Counted from the stretch's first letter, positions 1-11,368 are shown. The stretch: 45,000 nt of DNA from Mesostigma viride (GCA_009746045.1 RPFO01000104.1:3893237-3938236); one strand, 5' to 3'. Made by a program: numbers and translations. The notes: generated by a model not told the origin, from the letters alone.

Positions 1-560
1 GTTCAAGCTTCCTGGAAGCATTTGGGCACCTGCGTGGCTCCTATACGCGACAATTCCCGAAAAATGTTTGTTTTATGCCCTCAAGCCACCTGCCGCAATG
101 CCCACCTCGCGGTGACTGATTCCCTTTGACCCCCCCTTTCTCCTCCTTTTTTCCTTTTCTTCCCTCCCTTCTTCTCTTTCCCCCTCCCCACAACCCACAG
201 TTCAACCGCCAACTTATGTTTCCATGCCGGCCTGCGCTGCGTGTGCGCATCAACCCCCCCCCACCTTTCGTTGTTTTCATTCTGGCCCGGGCTCCACACG
301 AGCATTAACTTGCCTCACCGAACGTTGCTTTCGTGCCGGCCGGCATCGCTATGATGATGATGATGTTGTTGCCAATGTTGTTGCCAATGTTGTTGCCAAT
401 GTTGTTGCCAATGTTGTTTCCATGGCAGTGTAGAAGTGAATGTGGCCAGGAGAAAGATATGCCGTTCTAACCGAGGGTGGTCCCTCACCCCACCCCACAT
501 GTCCCTCACCCCATCCCACACATTCGACAACAATGCCGGCGTATAACCAAATGTGCGCAG
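1..560. other. Probable intron sequence upstream of the first visible EDEM exon
   Basis: Pyrimidine-rich stretches and a short tandem array (364-418) are visible, and the stretch ends at the acceptor before 561. I could not recognise the GH47 segment that should precede the 561 exon, so the preceding exon probably lies left of the window. Confidence 0.4.
364..418. repeat. 12-bp tandem repeat (gccaatgttgtt, about 4.5 copies)
   Basis: Direct reading shows near-perfect 12-bp units following a short GAT run. It lies in presumed intron sequence. Confidence 0.8.
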
Positions 561-3309
561 GAGAAAGCGATGGCGGCCGCGCGCGCGCTATACGAGCAGC
601 GGTCGGTGCTCGGTCTGGTGGGCAACACGATCAGCGTGGACACGGGTGAGGGGGATGACATAATCTATTCTTAGTGTTGCCTGCAGTATCTGTGAGGACA
701 CAGGTGAGGGGATGATGGCATCTATTCTAGCGTTGCCTGCAGTGTGCGTGTCGACACGGGTTAGGGGATGACATCATGCAGCGTTCCATCGTAGCGGGGG
801 AGGGGCATGCAACCATCTGTTGAAACGTTGCCTGCACTGTCAGCGTGGACATGGGGGGGGGCATGAAATCCGCCTTCATGCATTATCGTGATTTTTGCAC
901 CGTGATTTGGCCGCATTAGCTGGTTGGCTGTGCATCTTCTGTCAAGCAATCACGGCTCTCTCCCTCCCCACACCCCACCCCAACCCCCAGCCCCCCAATT
1001 CAACCCCCTTGCAGGGTCCGAAGATCGCATGACAGGGTCCCTGCATTACAATATTTACCCCCTTGAGAAAGGCTTTCTCACTACCTGAGGGAGAGCCGGC
1101 CTAAACCTGGGCGCAGACCCTGAGAAAACCACCACCCACCCTGGTTATTGCCAGGGGGTGGGGATATATGTTCAGATCGCCTCCCTGGTCCCCCCATACA
1201 CCCCCGCCCCCCTCCCTGTTTCCCCGGTCTCACCCCCCTTTTGCCTCCCCCGCATCCTGGGCTCCCCCCTCCCCCCTCCCCTTATCCCACCTGCGCCCCA
1301 GGCAACTGGATGCGTCGCGACAGCGGCGTGGGCGCGGGCATCGACTCCTTCTACGAATACCTGCTCAAGGGCTATTTGATGCTGGGGGCGGACACCCACC
1401 AGGAAGGCAGTCACCGCGACACCCACCACCGCGGCACTGGTCACTCCAGTACGGCGACTGCCAATGACCACGGGAGCAGTCCCGCCAGCCATCATGGCAA
1501 CGACGCGGCCAGCAGCCATGGCAGCCCATCCCACATTAGGCAGCCCCTCGACCATGATGATGATGATGATGATGATGATGATGGGAACGCCCACAACAAG
1601 GGCCATAGGGGCGGTACCCCTAGCGCCCCCAGTGTCGCAGGTGCTAGCAGCGACACGGGGGCCGGGCACCAAGATGACGAAGCAGCGGGAGGCTCGCACG
1701 GAAGATCCGACCACGACCACGTCCACCGTGGCTCGAGCCATCAAAACGCAGGAAGTGGGGGCCAAAGTGGGGGTCATAGAGGGGGTCACTCTACCGGTCA
1801 CTCTTACTCCGGCGCCTACGGCAGCGGTCACGGTGCCGAGCTCCTTCGCATGTTCGCGGATTTATACCCGCGCGTGATGGAGCTGATGAGGATCGCCGAC
1901 GTGCCGGCGATGCAGGCCGCCGCCGGTAAGTGGCCCCGCTCGTAGCGCTGGGATTACTTCTGGAAACGGCACTACTCCTGGAAATGGCATTAGTATCAGA
2001 AAAGACTCTGGTCCTGGAAATGGCAAGATGCTTGGGAATGGAACTACTTCTGGAGATGCCAATAGTCCTGCCCTCCCTAATATTTGGCGTCCCAACCTCC
2101 GCGTAGAAGGCTCACTATCCACTCGGAAAAGAGATCCACTTGGAAAAGAAAAATCACTTCCTAGCAAGCCTCTGTCGTTTTCAATTGAGCTGCGCCATTT
2201 TTTCCTTCTTCTCACTGCGCCATGGTATCCCTAATCCCGGACACGGTCTGGTGTGGCCTTTGCACTCAGGCATCCCCCTCAGGAAGGATCATTCCGCAGG
2301 AAAGAGGCAACCTGAGGGCATGGCGACGTAGGGCAGATGCCATCTGTTCTTTTCTTCTCCCCTATCGCTCTCTCTATGGCTTTCCGTATCGCTTTCCCTG
2401 TCGCTGTCCCTATCGCTTTCCCTGTCGCTTTGTCCTGATAATACCTCCCCTTCCTCCCCTCCTCCTGGCCCGTCCCCCCCATGTGCTTGTGCAGCCTCGG
2501 CGGCGAGCACACCTCACCGGATCACATCTTTATCCACCCCAACGCTTTCTCTTTCTCAACAGCATGACGTCGCACTCGCTAGTGGGTCCTTCATCATCAG
2601 ACTTTTCGGTCGTTGAAGCTGATGTGATACGCTCCCGCTGATGACCCCTCCCCTGCCCCCCCCTTTTGGCCCCTATAATCCCCCTCCCCCCCCCTTTTTG
2701 CCACTACTCCCCTCCTTGCTCCATCACTCCTGCAGCCTCGGCGGCGAGCACCCCCCACCTGATCACCACATCGACCAACGTCGTGACTGAGGCGCAGGCG
2801 CGCGTGCAGGCGGCGGCCACCGCACGCTCCCGGGGGCACGCGCGCACGCGCCGCGCCCGACAGGCGGCGCAGTCAACGGTCAACACCCAAGCACAGGCCC
2901 TGGGCGACATGCAAGGACAAGCTCAAGTACAAGCGCAAGTGCATCAGCAGTCCCAAGGGACCACCCCGACCCAAGCAAATGCACGAGAGCAAGAGCAAGG
3001 ACACGCACAAGGACACACACAAGGACAGACACAAGGACAGGCACATGGAACGCTACTAGGGCAAAGGCAAGGGCAAGGATACAGTCAGGGGCAAGGGCAG
3101 GGCGAGTGCCAGGTAGCGGCACATGGGGGCTCGGCGGCGGACCCGGTCATCTACATGGCTCACGCAAATGCCAGCGCCAGCGTGACGTTGACGGTGGCAG
3201 GGGAGGATAGCAGCAGCAGTTGGAGCAGCAGCAGCATCACCACCACCACCTGCACCACCATCACCACCACCACCACCACCACCACCACCACCACCACCAC
3301 CACCACCAC

Positions 3310-3351
<42 letters not shown>

Positions 3352-6300
3352 AGAGGCATGGGATAGCAGCCGTGGTGGTAGTGAAGAAGACGGGCTAGAA
3401 AACAGCGGCAGCAATGGCGGAGCTGCAGGAACATATCAGAGCGTCAGTCGCAAGGAAGAGGCGGAGGGCCGTCTACCGCCGTCTGCAGAGGCACTGCGGC
3501 ATTGGCTGGGCCAAGCACAGGGGCTAGGGCACTTACAGGGGCAGGAACGAGCGCAGGGGCAGGGCCAGGGTCATGGGCAGCTGGGTTTGAGAGAGGGTGA
3601 AGGACGTGAATTGGGTAAAGAGGGTAACGAAAACGAAGAGGGTGTGGAGGGACAGAAGAGCCTGCAAGGGAAAGAGGGGAAAGGAAATAAAGAGGTTCCG
3701 GAAGAACGGAAAGACGATCTGGAGGAGCCCACCAAGCCCCGGTTGCTGCGGTGGCTGGTCGATGTCAACATCGACAACGGCCGCGTCGCCAAGCCCTTCG
3801 TCTCCTCCCTGGGCGCGTTCTGGCCGGGGCTCCAGGCGCTGCTGGGCGCGGTGACAGACGCTAGAGAGGTGTACGAGGACTTCTGGGCGGCGTGGCAGGG
3901 GTTTGGTCTGCTGCCGGAGCTGTTTGATTTTGGCGCGCGCCACGTGCATCCTGTAGAGAAGGGCTACCCGTTGCGGCCCGAGATGATGGAGAGCGCCTAC
4001 ATGCTGCACCGGTGAGGGGCATGACATCACTTTTATGGTGTTCTTCCCTTTTCTTCCCCCTAGCTGAGGATTACGCATATGGTGTGGAGAGCGCCCACAT
4101 GCTTCACCAGAAAGTGTATGTTTATACACGGAAGGAGCCTAGTTTTATGGCATCGAAATCGCCCTGCTCGCAGCACCAGCAAGTGCGTGATGATTTTTTC
4201 ATCCCTGTGTTCTGGCTTAGGTCAGCTTTGTACCTTAAGTACACGTGCAGTACTGTGTATGAGCCAGAGCGTGCCTTCACGGTGTGCTGGTGAGGCTGCA
4301 CTGCGTGCGTTTTCATTTGCTGGAGCATGATACGGGCCCGTGCAATACCCCACGCCCCACCGCCTCAACCCGGTCCCATCCCATCGGGAAGCTCACTCCC
4401 CGCCCAATGACCCTCCCCCACTCCCTTGGCCCCCGCGTATTGACCCACCTCAGGCCGTCATGGCTTCCACATCCCGCACTCCCCTTCAACGGCTCGCCTC
4501 AAGCTAGAGCTGCCCCCCTCAGTTTACCCCCTGCTTAACCCTTTTATCGACCTCCTCACATGACCCCCTTACTAACATCCTGAACCCATTACCTCCTACC
4601 CTTACTAACATCCTGAACCCATTACTTCTTATTGACCTCCTCACATGACCCCCTATCTAACATCCTGAACCGATGACCTCCTTCCACTGGCAGCGTGACG
4701 GGGGACCCACGCACGCACCCATTGCAGACCCCATGGCCCCTTCCCCACCCCCCGTCACTGATTCCCCGCCATATCTTTTTCCAGTGGCTCTATTCCTATT
4801 CACCCATGACTCTGCCCCACCCCCCCTTTTCCCAGTAACTCTATTTCCTATTCACTCATGACTCTCCCCCGCCTCCCCTTTTCCCAGTGACTCGATTCCT
4901 ATGAGTGTCGCCCACCCTCCCTTTTCCCAGTGACTCTAGTCCTAATCACGCATGGCTCTCCCCCGCCCCCGCCTCCCCTTTTTCCAGTGCCACCGGCGAC
5001 CCGCGCTACTTGTCCATCGGCCGCGCGCTGCTCGCCTCCCTCCAAAACAAGACGCGGGTGCCCTGCGGGTACGCGAGCGTGGCCAACGTGCCCTTGGCCA
5101 CCCTCGACGACCACATGGAGAGCTTCTTCCTCGCCGAGACAGCCAAGTACCTCTTCTTGCTTTTCGACGGCGAGCGAGGGGACACCCGGGGGCTCGCTGC
5201 GCAGTATGTGTTCACGACAGAGGGGCACATTTTCCCGACCCTGGGTGGCCAGGCAGTCATGACGACGACCGAGGGGCAGGCGGCAGGGCGGTTCGCATCA
5301 CCAATGAAGGCCCAAGGGGCAAACCCGCAAGCGTCACGGGCGGGGACTGGCGAGGTGGGGGAATCGACCGCACCATCACACGAGGGGAGTTTCATGGGAG
5401 GGACTTCATGGGGGGCTGATGTCATGAATGCTGGAGCTGGGACAGGAGCTGGGTCAGCAGCGGGGGAGGGGACGGGGGCAAGCGCCGGGATGGAGGCCGG
5501 GGCGGGTCATCCGATGGGTTTAGGGGAAGGGCAGGGTGAAGGGGTCGGGGTAAGCTTCTTTTCTTGGGGGCTGTTGGAGAGCGATGGGGAGTCTCAGCCG
5601 CGGGTAGATTGCCGTGCGTTGCTGCGGAAGGGTGATGGGTATTGGAATAATCCACGCCAATGGCGACGTGGTGGGGAGGTCCGTGTGGACGATGGTGAGA
5701 CGGACATGGGAAATCAATTTGCAGATGGAGATGGCGGCGATGGAGATGGTAACCCGGCCGACCATTACCCGGACAGTGACCTCTACAGTGACCCGAACGC
5801 GGACACGAAACATCCGTATGATGATGTCAGCGATGACCTCAGCCTGGATCCCTTCGACCCAGATGCCCTCTCGGCCTCTTACACCGCCGCGCTCACCCGC
5901 ATGCCGCTTCTAGGTCCATCCTTCCTCCCCTTGCTCGCCCTTCGCCGATGCGCGGCGCTCGAGGTGACATCATCTGCCCACGCCGCGCTCGCCGATGCGC
6001 TATCCCAGGGGGGCGTGCCGTCCCTGCGCGTTTCCCCCGCAGGAGGTTTCCCCTCGCCCCACCCCCAACACAGCCCTACCCCCGGGTTTGCCATCCACGC
6101 GGTGGGCGGCCAAGGGGCGGGTGCGGATGCCAGCGTCACTGGCACCGGCGGCATGCCCCAGATGGTAATCTCAGGTGTTGGCGCGGGGGCCGGCCTGCAT
6201 GTGGTCTTTGGGGGCGGCGGCGCCGAGCCAGGGACGGGCGGCGTCCCTGCAGGGTCCGCTGTCGGCCCCGACACGCTGCTGGTGGGGGTGGGGCCCGACG

Positions 6301-9300
6301 GCGCCCCGCAGACGTGGCGCAAGAAGAGGACGTGCGTGTTGGAGATAGCGGCCGACCGGTTCGAGATGCTCTCGTGTCGTGAAGGGCTCGTGGATGGTGG
6401 CGGGAGGGAGATCGTGCTGGGGGACATCTGGCGGAGCTCGCTGTGTGCGCAGGGAGGGACGTGTGGAGCGGGGACGGCGGACGGGGGAGGGGGGTCGGGA
6501 GCGGGGGGGGAGGAGCACGTGGCCTCAGGAGCCATCTTGCTCGAGGCATTTGGTGCGTTGGGGGGGGGGGGGGGGATGCTAAGGATGTTGTGTTTGGAGG
6601 CCATTGGTTCGTTTTGCGCTTAGCTAAACTTAGCTAATAAGCGCCACTTCTAATTGGTTTGCTAGCGAATGTTTGTTAGCTGGTTATGTGTAGTGCCGTG
6701 CGGGTGGGACTTGTGCCCGGGAAGAGGCATCGGCTGGTGCTGAACGCTAGAGCGCATCCGTGTGGTCGCAATGGGTTGTAAGGGGACTCTGTGCCTGTCT
6801 GCTGTCTGGGGGAGTCTTGGGGGGACTTCCGCTTTGCTAGGCACATCCCTTGGAGGTTGGCTCGTGATAATATTGGGACTGCGATCGTCGCATGAGGTCA
6901 TGCATGTCCATGCCAAAGCACTTTATGATGCCGCCCACTGGGACATTACACTTTGAAGAAGGGGCCCCGCAGGCATCGGAGGCGACGTAATCGGTTTGAT
7001 AATGCTGTTGGATCTTATTTTTCCGATTATGTATTTATATAGGACTTCTGTAGTGTAGTATTAATATTGTACTTCGCAGTTGGGCTGTTTCGAAACCTTA
7101 AGTGAGATGCCTTCGGATCAGGAGACTCACACAGCCGCGAAATCATGCCAAAGGCCCTATTTTCGATTCCTTGCTGGTAGCTTCCGGGCTTTCTTACTTT
7201 CTGTGTTCCGCGGAATCTCAGATTTGGGCAGCGAGCGTTTTCACGTTTGTTGTTTTCTGTAGTGTTTTCTCTGTGACATACTTTAATGGAGAGGATCGGT
7301 AGGAAGCGGATTAGCCTAGGCTTCGTCCTTGCCAGTGGAATTTTCTCCAGTACGTCTCATCGCGCCGTTACCCCATCCCACCTTGAGCTTATCGGGCTTT
7401 GAGTAGCCACGCTTTCCAAGGGGAGATTTGCAGAACCGACCCCCTCAAAATCCTTGCATGCTCCTCCCACGTACCATCACCTATCGCAAGCGAGACCGTT
7501 ATCGCCCACGATTCGATTAAGTGAGTTAAAAAATACTGCTCGTTTTTATTCGTTTTTATGCTGCATTCAGACACTCCCGCATGACAAACTTTTGAAGTTT
7601 GGGCCGCAACAGCTGACCCTTGTCGCTCTCACCCCACCCCCTCCCTGGCGTGCTTTATCTTAAACCCTCCCCTCCCTTGCCCCCCCCAACCCCCCAGTGG
7701 AGGACCCGCTTCCCCCCTGGGCCACCGTCGAGCTGCGCGTACCCCCTGAAAGTAAGTACCCCGGGGACGGCAACGCTGAACGCGTCCACCATGATGCGCA
7801 GCAACAAGAATGGCCACCGCAAAAAGAGCAACAGGAAACTCGGCAACAACAGCAAGGACAGCAACCGCAACAACAACAACAACAACAGGATTGGCAACAG
7901 CAACAACAGCAACCACCGCCACCACGACAACAGCATTCTCAGCGCTTCCTTCTGCGTGCTATGAAGGCCGACTTTGGAAGCCCGCTGCCTGACGCCCCGG
8001 CCGATGGAGACCTGCCGCCTGTCACCTCCGTCCGGGGCCCGCGCGCGGTGGCGGCTGACCCCTTGAACGCCTGCCGGCCGCTGCATAACATGCGGGAGGT
8101 CGACGGCGCGGTGGTGGTGGTGGAACGGGGGCAGTGCTCGTTCGTGAGCAAAGCCGTCGCCGTGCAGCGCGCGGGGGGTGTTGCGATGGTGGTGGTGGAC
8201 CGGGATCCGGAGGGGGGGCCATGGGGGCAGGGCCAGGGGCAGGCCCAAGGACAAGGACAATCGCAGGGGCAGAGCCAAGATCAGGGGAAGAGCCAAGAAG
8301 AGGGGCAGGGCCACGGGCAGGACCAGGGGGTGGGTGGAAGTGGGGGTGACATGCAGGAAGGACGCTCACCAAAGCTAGGGGGCACGCAGGGGGCGGCGAA
8401 AGGGCACAGGCGTGACAGTCCCAAGGACAGTGGGCATGGGCAGGAGGTTGGGGCGGGCTCTCGTAAGGAGCAGCCCCCAGCCCCGAAAGAGCCACGCCCC
8501 TTGATCGTGATGGGGAGTGACGGCGGCCATCAGGAGATTTACATCCCTTGTGCGCTGATCAGTGAGTCCGACGGCGAGTTTGTGCTGGCAACGCTGCGGC
8601 GGTTTGACGAGCGGCGCCGCACGTGTGGCGTTCGTTGGCCCTGGGAGGAGAGTGGGGTGGGGGGTGGAGCGGATGGCGACTGCGAGCAAGGCGGAGAGGG
8701 GGCGGGGGAAGAGGTTGTGGGGGGTGGGGGACAAGGGGGGTTGGGAACCAGGGCGTGGAGGGTGAGGAAATCGGGGAGGGAGAAGGTGAAGATGGAGGAG
8801 AAGATGAGGAGGTCGAGGAGGGAGCGGGAGAGGGAGAGGAAGGAGGTGAGGGAGAGGACGAAGAGGAGGACGACGAGGAGGACGACGAGGAGGATGACGA
8901 GGAGGACGACGAGGAGGACGACGAGGAGGACGACGAGGAGGAGGAAGAGGGAAACAAAGAGGTGTCGAGTCCACTTGGTTGGGATGGCGGCGTCGCTGGC
9001 AGCACCCAACGCCCCATAAACGGGCAGGGCGGGAAAGCCACGGGGGCCCGAAACCTTGGTCGAGGGCAGGCGGGGACAGGGGGTGGCGGCGGGGCAGAGG
9101 GTGCTAACGTTTGGCACGTGGAGGTGCGGTTGTTCTCTGGGGTGGTGGAGGACAAGGGGGCGCCAGGGGCCCAGGGGGGCGAGCCAGGGACGCCGGTGGG
9201 CGCGGCGGGCAAGGGCGCGCAAGGCGGCCCCACGGGCACGCGCCACCTGGTGGAGTTGCAGTTTCTGTCCCGGGGTCTGAAGGTGCGTTTGCTAGTAGGC

Positions 9301-11368
9301 ATACAAAAGTATAGTCTGTTGGTAGGCATGGTTTGTTGGTAGGCATGGTTTGTTGGTAGGCATGGTTTGTTGGTAGGCATGGTTTGTTGGTAGCCATGGT
9401 TTGTTGGTAGGCATGGTTTGTTGGTAGCCATGGTTTGTTGGTAGGCATGGTTTGTTGGTAGGCATGGTTTGTTGGTAGCCATGGTTTGTTGGTAGGCATG
9501 GTTTGTTGGTAGGCATGGTTTGTTGGTAGGCATGGTTTGTTGGTAGGCATGGTTTGTTGGTAGGCATGGCCTGTTGGTAAGCATGGTTTGTTGGTAGGCA
9601 TGGCCTGTTGGTAGGCATGGTTTGTTGGTAGGCATGGTTTGTTGGTAGGCATGGTGTGTTGGTAGGCATGGTTTGTTGGTAGGCATGGTTTGTTGGTAGG
9701 CATGTTTTGGTGGTAGCCATGGTTTGTGGGCAGGCATGTTTTGGTGGTAGGTATTTTTGTTGGTAGGCATGGTTTGTTGGTAGGCATGGTTTGTTGGTAG
9801 GCATCGTGTGTTGGTAGGCATGGTTTGTTGGTAGGCATCGTGTCTTGGTAGGCATGCTTTGTTAGTAGGCATGGTTTGTTGGTAGGCATGATGCATCTCC
9901 TCTTGGTAGGCATGATGCCTGTCCTCTTATGAGGCATCATGAATATTCTGTTAGCAGACATCCAGCATGTTCTTATAGTAGACATCCTGCACGTTCTGTG
10001 AGTTGGCATCCTCTATTGAGCAACTTTTTCCTAATCCAACCCCCCCCTGAAAGGGGTTGCCTTGCGAAGCCGTAGAGGCTTGAAGTTTTCTGTTAGTAGA
10101 CATCCTGCATGTTTTGTGACTTGGCATCATGGGGTTCCTGTTGGTTCCAGGCTACCCACAAGGCAATGGCATAAAACCCATTTGCCTAATTACTGTCATG
10201 GCCGTTGTTGCTGGTGTCTTATATTGCTGCTGGTAGTGTGCATGGCTATCTCCCTAGCAGTATAGTACTACTAAGTCTTATACTATTATTGTTGCCAGTA
10301 TCGCGCATGATTATATCCCTAGCAATATATCAGTAGCCATGGCAATATATTCTGTAGGCCAGGAACACTCGGTTAGCATAGTATCCGCGTGGTTTCTTGG
10401 GCGCTGCTTCCGTGTACGTGCCCAGGTTGCTCTTGTCTGTGTTGTGTTGACCTGTTGTTATCTGCTTTATTGAGGATGGGGGCTTTTACTCGGATTCTCT
10501 TGAGAGCCAGCACAACGCTGGCAGGTAAGGAGCGGAGGCTAGTTTGTCAGAATAAACACCAGAGTTACCGTTTACAACCAGAAGCTTAGCACGATGGCCT
10601 GTGGCAGACGTTTGTACGCACTACAATCTTTTGTGGATTAAAGAAATGCGCCAACGCCCTTCCTCATAATGCACCAGTGCCCATTCTTCTTATGCACGGT
10701 TCCTTGGAACTTGCCTGGGCACCCGCTCACCCAAGCTGTAACGTGTAGCAAGCCACATTTCAAAAACTGGCAGCTTTCCTACTTTTTAGCACAATCATCT
10801 ACCGTGAACCAAGCTGGACTCGTGGGATGTAGAATAGACCTTGGTTCTACCGTCAGTACCGGTTCGTACCGGCTTTGGCGTGCAAGGGAGCATTCGCGGT
10901 CTAGTTCTGTGGGGTAACCTCTCGGGTTTAACTTCCAGCGTTGCCGCATGGCCCTCCCAGGTTTCTGATTCTTGGACTCTTTTCATCCAACGGGGCGTGT
11001 GTGTGGGCTTAATTTGGCGGTAGCGTTCCATGCGAACCTAGAAAAATGGAGGCCTGCCACTTGTTGGGCTTGCCTTTCAAAACAGACTTTTCGACTATCA
11101 TCACCCTGCTGACCTGGTCTTTTTGTTTTTTACTCCTGGTGCTGGCGGTGGCAATGGTCGTGGTACCGGCTGCATGCAGAAGGACATACAATCCGACCCG
11201 GCCGTGATGAACACCCTGCACGCCAACCTGGACGCCATCCTCGTCCAGGTGGTCTCCCTGCAGGGGCCCCAGCTGATCCTCGGTGCCGCCGCGGAACCCG
11301 CGCCAGGGGCGGGAGCGGGGGCAGCTTCAGGGGGGGAGGGAGGGACAACAGCAGGCGGGGGTGATTAA
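561..11368 (+). CDS. EDEM3-like GH47 ER mannosidase-like protein with PA domain (5' partial, 6 exons in window)
   Basis: Exons inferred from splice sites, phase and family continuity: 561-645, 1302-1925, 2736-4011, 4988-6552, 7698-9282 and 11180-11368; earlier exons lie off the window. GH47 blocks appear in family order: LGLVGN..DTG, then [16 protein letters not shown] (about 1314-1355), [12 protein letters not shown] (3748-3783), [10 protein letters not shown] (3964-3993), CGYA and [19 protein letters not shown], and [10 protein letters not shown] (5206-5235). The RPE glutamate, the GID aspartate and the TTEGH threonine that binds calcium in GH47 are all present. A PA domain follows (about 8035-8610, [11 protein letters not shown]), the arrangement of EDEM3. 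In the family this protein trims or recognises misfolded glycoproteins in the ER for degradation. Large Q, GQ, H, D and G-rich insertions separate the conserved blocks. The reading frame changes somewhere in 8620-8760, unexplained: either a short intron or an indel. No KDEL-type tail is seen. Phases match at every other junction. Family call is firm; exon 6 and the 8.7-kb region are less sure. Confidence 0.85.
636..860 (+). repeat. Tandem duplications of the EDEM exon end and its donor site
   Basis: The exon end GTGGACACGG plus donor gtgagg (donor at 646) recurs, diverged, with donors near 704 and 760. A fourth trace near 842-856 still reads cagcgtggacatgg. The spacing is 55-58 bp for the first three, and each copy carries the same follow-on words (ggatga..., ttgcctgca). 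Confidence 0.75.
1926..2735 (+). other. EDEM intron 2 with degenerate repeats and a duplicated acceptor
   Basis: The donor gtaagt at 1926 is strong. A degenerate repeat around the word cctggaaatggc occupies about 1950-2080, and a tctatcgctttccctg-like repeat lies at about 2360-2430. The word gcagcctcggcggcgagcac occurs at 2491, 241 bp upstream of the used copy at 2732, so the acceptor and exon start are duplicated. The upstream copy has the same phase but leads to a stop within about 50 codons. Confidence 0.65.
3237..3351 (+). repeat. (CAC)n then (CAG)n trinucleotide tract in EDEM exon 3
   Basis: CAC/ACC triplets run into CAG/AGC triplets. In the EDEM frame they encode poly-Thr followed by poly-Ser, within the insertion that separates two GH47 blocks. 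Confidence 0.9.
4012..4987 (+). repeat. EDEM intron 3: echoed exon end at its start, four decoy acceptors at its end
   Basis: Near the 5' end, the exon word tggagagcgcctacatgc recurs as tggagagcgcccacatgc at about 4083. Repeats of aacatcctgaaccca lie at about 4575-4675. Towards the 3' end, a pyrimidine tract plus ccag is tandemly repeated, with AG ending near 4784, 4835, 4887 and 4930 before the used acceptor at 4987. Intermediate words (gtgactct.., tcctattcac) are shared between copies. Confidence 0.75.
6553..7697 (+). other. EDEM intron 4
   Basis: The intron is placed between donor gtgcgt (6553) and the acceptor after a C-rich tract (7697). Both splice ends are phase 1, giving GTG at the join. 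It contains a hAT-derived fragment (see 7165-7252) and otherwise unremarkable sequence. Confidence 0.6.
7165..7252 (+). mobile_element. Relic of the hAT element 3' region inside EDEM intron 4
   Basis: About 88 bp beginning gattccttgctggtagct closely resembles 28351-28440, just downstream of the transposase stop in hAT copy A. It shares ccgcggaatctca and the gcgttttca.gtttgttg block, with scattered substitutions and small indels. It is much older than the two full copies. Confidence 0.75.
7797..7945 (+). repeat. CAA/CAG glutamine-codon tract in EDEM exon 5
   Basis: The tract reads as a Gln-rich stretch in the EDEM frame ahead of the PA domain. A consensus-like donor (gtaagt, 7752) sits just upstream, but no in-phase acceptor was found, so I keep the tract as coding. 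Confidence 0.6.
8866..8948 (+). repeat. Tandem gaggacgac repeat (Asp/Glu-rich codons)
   Basis: A 9-bp unit repeats with small variation and encodes an acidic DDEE stretch in the downstream EDEM frame. The other frame would give Arg/Thr repeats, so frame assignment depends on how the 8620-8760 transition is resolved. Confidence 0.8.
9284..9900 (+). repeat. 17-bp minisatellite, about 36 copies, at the start of EDEM intron 5
   Basis: The unit is ggtttgttggtaggcat with common variants (tagccatgg, ggcctgttgg). It begins directly after the donor at 9283; the first intron bases (cgtttgctagtaggcat) already resemble one unit. Degenerate continuation reaches about 10020. Because 17 is not a multiple of 3, all frames stay open, producing long spurious minus-strand reading frames. 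Confidence 0.95.
10021..11179 (+). other. Remainder of EDEM intron 5
   Basis: No further gene or repeat family is recognised beyond a second copy of the agtagacatcctgca word (about 9979 and 10096). It ends at the acceptor gcag before 11180; the phase (0) matches the donor at 9283. Confidence 0.5.

Noticed and set aside
1-60. Possible GH47 exon at the very start of the window (frame with FLEAFG)
   Set aside because: It superficially resembles the FLLEFG block, but the following residues do not continue the family pattern and no fitting donor is seen.
1172-1831. Long minus-strand frame opposite EDEM exon 2
   Set aside because: It is the shadow of the GH47 coding strand, with poly-Ile from the GAT run; no family similarity.
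2491-2640. Upstream copy of the EDEM exon 3 acceptor as the true exon start
   Set aside because: The phase fits, but the frame hits a stop before the conserved GH47 block, so the 2735 acceptor is preferred.
3160-3414. Hydrophobic minus-strand frame (poly-Leu and poly-Val)
   Set aside because: Antisense of CAG and CAC triplets, not a membrane protein.
9284-9900. CRISPR-like regular repeat
   Set aside because: Units are contiguous with no unique spacers, and the context is a eukaryotic intron.
9104-10009. Long minus-strand frames of [11 protein letters not shown] repeats
   Set aside because: They arise only because a 17-bp repeat without stop words stays open in several frames; no domain or start context supports coding.
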